Source: Armatimonadota bacterium
Lineage (GTDB): Bacteria > Armatimonadota > Fimbriimonadia > Fimbriimonadales > Fimbriimonadaceae
Direction: 5' to 3'
Assembly: GCA_003516955.1 (NCBI GenBank)
Contig: DPBN01000103.1
Span: forward strand, 1-11,264
DNA length: 11,264 bases
Numbering within the stretch: position 1 is the first letter of the stretch; every line of letters begins with the position of its first letter. The notes under the pieces were generated by a model. It did no database searches, was not told the DNA's origin, and was given only the letters and a program-made list of their open reading frames with translations. Position numbers and translations under genes: made by a program. This document shows positions 1 to 4,844 of the stretch, piece after piece.

Positions 1-10
1 CCGGGAGCGG

Positions 11-1750
11 CTAGAGCTTCTCGCTCACCTCGAAGAAGACCTCGTAGCTCCCGGTGTCGTCGTTGTTGAGGAACGAGAGCTTCCCTCCGAACTTCCTCTC
101 GGGGTTGTCCGTGAGCGCGGCGAGATCCATGGCGCTCCAGCCCGCGACCTGCGTGCCCAAGGGGTCCGGGTTACCGCCGAACCAGGTGACCAACTTCTGG
201 ACGACGGGCGTCAGCGCCTTGACGAGCTCCGCCCACTCGACGTCGCCCTTGTACTTCAGGATCGCCTGGGTGACCTCGCTGATGACGCCGATCACCTCGT
301 TGACCTTCTTCATGTCGCCGGCGTCCCACTCGAAGAGCGACGTCGAAATGGCGAGGGCCTGTCGCACCGAACCGTTGTCGCCCTCCGGGAACACGTTCTG
401 GTCGTCCGGGTAGTAGCGATCCCAATCTCCGTCGTCCCAGTTGTAGTACTCCGTGTGGTCGCCGACGCTCTTGGCCCGTGCGACCCCGTCGGCCACGATG
501 CACCAGGCGGTGAAGACCTCATCATGCCCCGCCCACTCCGGGTCGCTCTCATCCAAACAGTGGATCTGCGTGAAGCGGACGCGGTACTGGAGAGGCGACA
601 CATTGACCACGACCCAAGGGGAGAACACCCCGCCGACGTGGACAGCCAACCGGTACCTTCCGGGCTGCATCACCCTGGGTAGGGCGAACGACAGCTGCGT
701 ATCGTTGAGCACCTTGCCCATGACAGACAGGCAGTCCTTTCCGTCCACCTTCACGGAGAACGTCAACTCCTGACCCTCCATCGGCGCGAGCATGACGAAC
801 GCCAACCGGTTGATCTGCTTGGTGTAGTTCGCACCGGTAGCGACGGCCTCCCGGCCAGGGGTCAGCGTGCCCGGCGAAAGAGACGCCAGGGCAGGCTCCG
901 GCGGAGGGGGCGACTGAATCGGCAGCAGCACCAGAGGGCTCTCGTCGATCAGTCCGCCTCTCTTCACGACAACCTTGAGCTGGTACTGCCCCGGCTCCAA
1001 GTCGCCGGGCAGGACCGCCTCCATCGCCGATTCGGAGCTGACCGCGGGCGCGAACCGAGCCCGCTCACCCAGGGATCCGTTGCCGAGGACCTTCATGAGG
1101 ACCAGGGAGTTCTCGGCCCGATCCGGGCTGAACTTCCAGCCGTAGAAGGACAGTCTTTGTCCGGCCCGATATCCTTGGCTCGATCGCGGGTCGATCTTGG
1201 TGATGCACGGGTGGTTGAGCCGCTCCACGAGCTCCTTGCTGAGCTTCAGGCCGGCACGCACCACGTTGGGATTGATCGCCGGACCCCGCTGCATGCCACG
1301 GCCGACGCCTCTCAGATAGCTCCCGCGCACGTTGGCCAGCACCGACTCGGAAAGGGGCGACGAAACGTCACCGACGCGCAGGGACCGCGTGCGCGCGTTC
1401 GGAGGAGTCTCAACCGACCCAACGTCCGCGATGAACTTCCTCAGCGCCTCCCGGTCTGCGCCAGGATGCCTCCGCAGCGCGTTCTGGGCGAGGCGTCCGG
1501 CCGGTCCTCCGCCGTTTTCCATTCCCTCCGCCAGGGCCTGTGCGACGACGCGCAGCATGTCCGCCGTTTCCGGGTCCGCCTGCAGGGCCTTCTGAAGGCG
1601 AAGCTTCGCCTCCAAGGGCGGCCTCTTGACGGAGAGCCCGGCATCGGGCTTCTGCTTGAACTTGACTTTGGGCAACGGTCCGGCCAGTTGGGCCACACCG
1701 GCCGCAGCCACGCCAACAACCGCGAGGCAGAGCAATCTCCCACCCCTCAT
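11..1750 (-). CDS. Secreted protein with two TIG/IPT-like domains and an acidic C-terminal domain, function unknown
   Basis: The product is about 579 aa. Residues 1-20 form a signal peptide (basic start, then 'LLCLAVVGVAAAGVA'), so it is probably exported. Residues about 30-180 are Ala/Arg/Leu-rich and look helical. Two beta-rich segments follow. The first (about 183-275) opens with 'ITKIDP'; the second (about 284-382) opens with 'ALASLSPGTLTPG'. Each ends in a 'PGxYxLxV' strand (LEPGQYQLKVVV and MQPGRYRLAVHV), the form of TIG/IPT-like surface domains. The last roughly 195 residues begin 'YRVRFTQIHCLDESDPEW' and contain the acidic, aromatic stretch 'YYNWDDGDWDRYY', which could bind divalent cations. 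I chose the ATG at 1750 because AAGGAGG lies 6 nt upstream of it; the ATG at 1756 directly abuts that motif. The gene is divergent from the hydrolase gene. No enzyme motif is visible. Domain calls are by eye; a surface or binding role is inference. Confidence 0.85.
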   Translation of the reverse strand: MRGGRLLCLAVVGVAAAGVAQLAGPLPKVKFKQKPDAGLSVKRPPLEAKLRLQKALQADPETADMLRVVAQALAEGMENGGGPAGRLAQNALRRHPGADREALRKFIADVGSVETPPNARTRSLRVGDVSSPLSESVLANVRGSYLRGVGRGMQRGPAINPNVVRAGLKLSKELVERLNHPCITKIDPRSSQGYRAGQRLSFYGWKFSPDRAENSLVLMKVLGNGSLGERARFAPAVSSESAMEAVLPGDLEPGQYQLKVVVKRGGLIDESPLVLLPIQSPPPPEPALASLSPGTLTPGREAVATGANYTKQINRLAFVMLAPMEGQELTFSVKVDGKDCLSVMGKVLNDTQLSFALPRVMQPGRYRLAVHVGGVFSPWVVVNVSPLQYRVRFTQIHCLDESDPEWAGHDEVFTAWCIVADGVARAKSVGDHTEYYNWDDGDWDRYYPDDQNVFPEGDNGSVRQALAISTSLFEWDAGDMKKVNEVIGVISEVTQAILKYKGDVEWAELVKALTPVVQKLVTWFGGNPDPLGTQVAGWSAMDLAALTDNPERKFGGKLSFLNNDDTGSYEVFFEVSEKL

Positions 1751-1756
1751 TCGCAT

Positions 1757-1763
1757 CCTCCTT
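1757..1763 (-). promoter_or_regulatory. Shine-Dalgarno site fixing the start of the TIG-domain gene
   Basis: On the minus strand this reads AAGGAGG. It touches the ATG at 1756 with no spacer and sits 6 nt before the in-frame ATG at 1750. Normal spacing favours 1750 as the true start, which trims two residues (Met-Arg) from the longest reading. Confidence 0.75.
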
Positions 1764-1767
1764 CGGC

Positions 1768-1784
1768 AAGCCGCGGGGCGGCTT
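1768..1784. repeat. Inverted repeat AAGCCGC-ggg-GCGGCTT between divergent genes
   Basis: This is a perfect 7-bp inverted repeat with a 3-nt loop. It lies between the divergent TIG-domain and hydrolase genes, 5 bases upstream of the Shine-Dalgarno site of the minus-strand gene. It could be an operator or a 5'-leader hairpin; the sequence alone does not decide. Confidence 0.4.
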
Positions 1785-1794
1785 CCTCATCCCT

Positions 1795-1823
1795 ATCGTA
1801 CACCGCAATCGGTCGCTATCCAA
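1795..1823 (-). promoter_or_regulatory. Possible sigma70-like promoter of the TIG-domain gene
   Basis: On the minus strand, TTGGAT (1818-1823) and TACGAT (1795-1800) are separated by 17 nt. They would give a leader of roughly 40 nt before the ATG at 1750. The match is weak (3/6 and 4/6 to the TTGACA/TATAAT consensus), but position and spacing are right. Confidence 0.25.
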
Positions 1824-1859
1824 AAGCCTGTTTTTGTTTCTCAAAGGGAATCTCCGTCC

Positions 1860-2630
1860 ATGGGATCGATTCCGTCGGATCGTTCAGAATCCGACGTGCC
1901 TCAGCCGAACCATCGACCCTCGGTCGCGATGATCCACGGAGCCGGAGGAGGGGTCTGGGAGTACCGCTTCTGGCGCAGAGCGTTCGAGGACGCCGGCTGG
2001 CTGGTGTTCGGCGCAGATCTTCAGCCGGGGCCGCTCGGCCTGGTGCGGACGAGCTTGGCCGACTATCGCCGCCAAGTGCTCGGGTGGCCGCCTTCGGGCG
2101 AGCCGCCCGACGCCGTGATCGGCGCGAGCATGGGAGGATGGCTCGCCCTCCACGCCGCCGCAGCCTGGCGAGCGAAGGCGCTCGTTCTGATCAACCCGGT
2201 GCCGCCAAACGGCGTGGAAGCCGCATGGAACCCGCCCGAGCCGATCCCGGAGGTCGTTGCGTGGTCGCAATCAACCTTGGATGAGACCGCACGAGCGTTG
2301 CCGGACGCGGAGCCGGAGGTGGTCCGATGGGCTTCCCGAAAGTGGCGGGACGAGTCGGGCTTGGTGCTCCGTGAGCTCGCTGCGGGAGTGGAAGCCCCCC
2401 GGCCCCGGTGTCCCACTCTGGTGATCGTCAGCGAGCTGGATGCGGACGTCCCGCCGCAAACAGCGCTCGCGGTGGCTCGGTGGTGCGGCGCGGAGGCCAT
2501 CACCATCCCTGGCGCGAGCCATGTGGGCCCGCTCTTAGGCCGTTCGGCTTCCTCTTGCGCGGCCCTCGCCCTAGACTGGATTCAGCGACAGATTCCGGGT
2601 CATGCGAGTCGAGAGCGAGATCACCAGTGA
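1860..2630 (+). CDS. Alpha/beta hydrolase
   Basis: The product is 256 aa with an alpha/beta-hydrolase fold. The N-terminal strand and oxyanion loop are 'VAMIHGAGGGVWEY' (HGxGG type). The nucleophile elbow is 'GASMGG' with Ser90. The acid is in 'SELDADVPP' (Asp194, or Asp196), and the general base is His221 in 'GASHVGPLLG'. The catalytic triad is therefore complete in order and spacing. No signal peptide is seen, so it is likely cytoplasmic. The substrate cannot be predicted; esterase, lipase or C-C hydrolase activities are all possible. ATG 1860 is chosen because translation upstream of it has no family character and runs into the divergent gene; ATG 1929 would cut into the first strand. Only a weak Shine-Dalgarno (AAAGGGA) precedes it. 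The last 29 nt overlap the AraC-type gene, so the two are probably cotranscribed and coupled. Confidence 0.85.
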   Translation: MGSIPSDRSESDVPQPNHRPSVAMIHGAGGGVWEYRFWRRAFEDAGWLVFGADLQPGPLGLVRTSLADYRRQVLGWPPSGEPPDAVIGASMGGWLALHAAAAWRAKALVLINPVPPNGVEAAWNPPEPIPEVVAWSQSTLDETARALPDAEPEVVRWASRKWRDESGLVLRELAAGVEAPRPRCPTLVIVSELDADVPPQTALAVARWCGAEAITIPGASHVGPLLGRSASSCAALALDWIQRQIPGHASRERDHQ

Positions 2631-3468
2631 GGCGCCCCGCACGGGCATCGTGACCATGGGTTGCCGGGCCTCCAGGCTCGGGGAGATCTGGCCCTGGCAC
2701 GCCCACGACTACGACGAGATTTGTCTGTTCTCGGACTCGCCGACGACGCTTCTCGTCGAGGGGGAGGAGATGCGCATGCCGGAGAACTCGGTGTACGTTC
2801 TGTTCGCCGGGGAGCGCCACGGCTTCAGCAACGAGGGCCGCAACCAGCCGCGCATCTGGGCGATCCACTATCACCCCCGGGCGGGCTTCTACGACGGCCT
2901 GCCGATCCGGGAATGGCCGCTGCGGCAACGAGTCTGGTGCCTGAACCGCGATCAGTCGGCCTCGTTCCAGAGCCTGTTCTCGCGCCTCAGCGCCGAGAGC
3001 GTGAACGACCTGCCCTGCAAGTCGGAGGCGATCGATTCCCTCCTGCGCCTGATCCTTGTGTCCTTGATCCGTTGGCGAGGCCAAGCGGATTCGAGCAGCT
3101 CCGTTGTCCGCCCCGACGATCCGGAGGTGCTCGCCGTCTGGCAGGCGATCCACGCGTCGCTCTCTCAGGGAGCGGGAGACCTGCGCTTCCAAGAGGAGTG
3201 CCCCAACTACGACTCGGTGAGGCACAAGTTCCGCCGAACGTACGGCATCTCGCCGAGGGAGATGCTGACCCGGCTGCGCATCGAGCGGGCGAAGATCCTG
3301 CTGGCGGACCCCGGCCTGTCGATCAAGGAGGTCGGGAGCCGGCTGGGCTATCTGCACCACAACGACTTCACTCGCGCGTTCGTCCGCGAGGTCGGCGTCA
3401 CACCGTCGCACTGGCGCATCAACCAGCGCAAGTTCACGGACCCGTCGGACAACGAGCTGGCTTCTTGA
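2602..3468 (+). CDS. AraC-family transcriptional regulator with cupin sensor domain
   Basis: The product is 288 aa. Residues about 15-90 form an AraC-type cupin sensor. It contains 'WHAHDYDE' (His33, His35, Glu39) and 'AGERHGFSN' (His73), matching the HxHx3E and Gx2Hx3N parts of the cupin metal-binding motifs. Residues about 190-285 are the DNA-binding domain with two helix-turn-helix units. The second is clear: 'LSIKEVGSRLGYLHHNDFTRAF' region at about 237-258, followed by 'VGVTPSHWR'. The first HTH (around 'CPNYDSVRHKFRRTYGISP') has an unusual, less hydrophobic first helix. The length is typical of the family. The start at ATG 2602 lies inside the end of the hydrolase gene with no clear Shine-Dalgarno, suggesting translational coupling. 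It probably senses a small ligand and may control the hydrolase or the pilin-like gene; that target assignment is inference. Confidence 0.92.
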   Translation: MRVESEITSEAPRTGIVTMGCRASRLGEIWPWHAHDYDEICLFSDSPTTLLVEGEEMRMPENSVYVLFAGERHGFSNEGRNQPRIWAIHYHPRAGFYDGLPIREWPLRQRVWCLNRDQSASFQSLFSRLSAESVNDLPCKSEAIDSLLRLILVSLIRWRGQADSSSSVVRPDDPEVLAVWQAIHASLSQGAGDLRFQEECPNYDSVRHKFRRTYGISPREMLTRLRIERAKILLADPGLSIKEVGSRLGYLHHNDFTRAFVREVGVTPSHWRINQRKFTDPSDNELAS

Positions 3469-3469
3469 C

Positions 3470-3487
3470 GAGCGGACGAATCCGTTC
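3470..3487 (+). terminator. Weak hairpin after the AraC-type gene
   Basis: GAGCGGA and TCCGTTC can pair (7 bp, one G-U) around a CGAA loop, starting 2 nt after the stop codon. A moderately T-rich stretch (cgtttctgctacttcgtttt) follows. It may be a weak intrinsic terminator separating the hydrolase/AraC pair from the pilin-like gene. Confidence 0.3.
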
Positions 3488-3591
3488 CGTTTCTGCTACT
3501 TCGTTTTCCAGATGGATTCCCCCAACGCCATCCGGTCCCCCTTACACTGGTTGATGAGTCCGGTCCGGTCTATCGGTTCCCGACACGGACG

Positions 3592-3598
3592 AGGAGGT
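3592..3598 (+). promoter_or_regulatory. Strong Shine-Dalgarno of the pilin-like gene
   Basis: AGGAGGT lies 3 nt before ATG 3602. It sets that ATG as the start rather than the upstream in-frame ATG at 3512, because the type IV prepilin signal begins directly at 3602. The remainder of the 3488-3591 gap shows no convincing promoter to my eye. Confidence 0.75.
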
Positions 3599-3601
3599 CC
3601 T

Positions 3602-4390
3602 ATGAAACGAAAGTCCGCGTTCACGCTGATCGAGCTGCTGGTGGTCATCGCCATCATCGCCATCTTGGCCGCCATTCTGTTCCCGGTTTTCGCTCAGGCG
3701 AAGGCTTCCGCCAAGAAGGCGGCCCGCATCTCGGACATGAAGCAGATGGCCATCGGCTTCAAGATCTACGCCGCCGACTACGACGACACCACGGTTCGAG
3801 CCTGGTGGGACTGGATCGGCGGACCCGACAACGAGGCGATCCACTGGCCGCAGCGGATCTTCCCGTACGTGAAGAACAGCCAGCTGTACATCGACTCCGT
3901 GGGAACGCCCCAGCCCTTCCCGAAGGATATGCGCGATACGCGCAACTTCGCTGCGGGCCCGAACATCGCGATGAACTGGCACGCCGGCAACAGCATCCCC
4001 GAGACGGCGGCGGAGAGGCCGAGCCAGCTGATCATGCTCGCCGAGTCCGGCGTGCGCGACTGGTTCGGCAACGGGTCCCTGATTCGCGCGGCCTCCACGA
4101 TCAACCCGTGGGACTGGCGGGACATCTGGCCCGGCATGGACGTGTCGGACGGCGCCCGCCGCTCGATCCGGTGCGTCAACTACGAGAAGCTGGGAAGCCC
4201 GTGGATGATGAACCACTACGACCCGCAGATTCCTTGGTCGCTCGACTGGCGGCATCTGGACGGGGCGAGCTTCCCGCACTTCGACGGCAGCGCGAAGTTC
4301 TATAAGAGGGGCTCGCTGAAGCCGGAGAACTTCTACGTGTCCGACATCCCGGCCTACGCCTACGACGGAAGAGCCAACTGCGACTTCTAG
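3602..4390 (+). CDS. Type IV prepilin-like protein (N-terminal methylation motif, H-x9-DG C-terminus)
   Basis: The product is 262 aa. Residues 1-6 (MKRKSA) form the basic leader. Cleavage is expected before Phe7, giving a mature N-terminus 'FTLIELLVVIAIIAILAA' with the conserved Glu at +5 (Glu11) and a single hydrophobic helix. The -1 residue is Ala instead of the usual Gly. 'ILFPVFAQAKASAKKAA' and 'SDMKQMAIGFKIYAADYDD' then follow, the arrangement of the large pseudopilin families of Armatimonadota and Planctomycetes. The C-terminus has 'HLDGASFPHFDG', an exact H-x9-DG motif. The middle (about 60-230) is Trp-rich and presumably the globular head. These proteins are processed by a prepilin peptidase and inserted in the envelope; whether this one forms pili, serves a secretion system or is a stand-alone surface protein is unknown. 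No pilus assembly genes are nearby. Confidence 0.93.
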   Translation: MKRKSAFTLIELLVVIAIIAILAAILFPVFAQAKASAKKAARISDMKQMAIGFKIYAADYDDTTVRAWWDWIGGPDNEAIHWPQRIFPYVKNSQLYIDSVGTPQPFPKDMRDTRNFAAGPNIAMNWHAGNSIPETAAERPSQLIMLAESGVRDWFGNGSLIRAASTINPWDWRDIWPGMDVSDGARRSIRCVNYEKLGSPWMMNHYDPQIPWSLDWRHLDGASFPHFDGSAKFYKRGSLKPENFYVSDIPAYAYDGRANCDF

Positions 4391-4416
4391 AGCGGACGCC
4401 ACGATGAGGGTTGGCA

Positions 4417-4447
4417 GGGGCCGGGCCGCCGCCAGGCGGCCGGCCCC
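4417..4447 (+). terminator. Very GC-rich hairpin after the pilin-like gene
   Basis: GGGGCCGGGCCGCC (4417-4430) pairs with GGCGGCCGGCCCC (4435-4447) with one bulged G and a 4-nt GCCA loop. It starts 26 nt after the pilin-like stop codon. There is no T-tract, so it is not a classical intrinsic terminator. It may attenuate transcription, stabilise the 3' end of the abundant upstream mRNA, or insulate the lipoprotein gene. Confidence 0.5.
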
Positions 4448-4455
4448 AGGTTGCG

Positions 4456-4482
4456 AACGATGCTAACGATGCTAAGGATGGA
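4456..4482 (+). repeat. 9-bp tandem repeat before the lipoprotein gene
   Basis: AACGATGCT occurs twice exactly (4456-4464 and 4465-4473), followed by a degenerate third unit AAGGATGGA (4474-4482). The third unit carries the AAGGA that probably serves as Shine-Dalgarno for ATG 4489, at a spacing of 10 nt. Copy-number change here would alter the leader directly upstream of the ribosome binding site. Confidence 0.6.
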
Positions 4483-4488
4483 CTGAAC

Positions 4489-4794
4489 ATGGAACGCTGG
4501 AAGACCCTGGCACTTCTCGTCTTCACCGGAATCCTCCTCGGAGGGTGCTCGTCGGAACCAGTGAAGACCGAGGAGGAGATGCGCCTCCTCACGGAGCAGA
4601 ACAACGTCGTGGCGAACGCCTACCGCGAGGGCCGCGGATTCGACCAACTCACCCCCGAGGAGAAGGAGCGGTTCATGAAGGGCTTCAACGGCGACGAGGC
4701 CAAGGCTCGGAAGGCGTTCGAGAAGGCCGCCGAGGGCATGTCCTACTTCTTCGGGGGCGGCGCCAAGCCCGCCGCCGGCCCAACGGGGCGGTAG
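4489..4794 (+). CDS. Small lipoprotein, function unknown
   Basis: The product is 101 aa. It starts 'MERWKTLALLVF' and has a lipobox 'LLGGC' with the acylated cysteine at about residue 20, then 'SSEPVKTEEE'. It is thus predicted to be exported and lipid-anchored; Ser-Ser after the Cys does not suggest inner-membrane retention by the E. coli rule. The mature part is strongly helical and charged ('LTPEEKERFMKGF', 'DEAKARKAFEKAAEGM') and ends in a Gly/Pro/Ala-rich tail. I recognise no family. It lies 98 nt downstream of the pilin-like gene, beyond a strong hairpin, and converges on dsbD. A longer in-frame reading from about 4411 passes through the hairpin and tandem repeat and lacks a signal sequence at its start, so ATG 4489 is preferred. 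Confidence 0.82.
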   Translation: MERWKTLALLVFTGILLGGCSSEPVKTEEEMRLLTEQNNVVANAYREGRGFDQLTPEEKERFMKGFNGDEAKARKAFEKAAEGMSYFFGGGAKPAAGPTGR

Positions 4795-4817
4795 GTTCGG
4801 ACAGGAATCGGGCCATC

Positions 4818-4844
4818 GGGGTAGCCGCTCGCAGCGGCTACCCC
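4818..4844. terminator. Perfect 12-bp inverted repeat between convergent genes
   Basis: GGGGTAGCCGCT (4818-4829) and AGCGGCTACCCC (4833-4844) are exact complements around a 3-nt loop. The repeat lies between the convergent lipoprotein and dsbD genes, and its right arm contains the dsbD stop codon (4838-4840). Neither side has a real T-tract (TTCTGT on the plus side). A bidirectional, Rho-independent-like terminator is the likeliest role. Confidence 0.6.

Noticed and set aside
1157..2284. Plus-strand 375-codon open frame crossing the TIG-domain gene and the hydrolase
   Set aside because: It runs antisense through a signal-peptide gene and out of frame with the hydrolase triad; its translation has no recognisable domain.
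2500..3411. Minus-strand open frame opposite the AraC-type gene
   Set aside because: It is a shadow of the AraC frame, with a biased Arg/Asp/Val-rich composition and no motif.
3512..3601. Upstream in-frame extension of the pilin-like gene from ATG 3512
   Set aside because: It would bury the prepilin leader inside the protein, while a strong Shine-Dalgarno directly precedes ATG 3602.
3469..3601. Riboswitch or small RNA in the gap before the pilin-like gene
   Set aside because: Only a short 7-bp hairpin near 3470-3487 is visible; no known riboswitch core or conserved pattern could be recognised.
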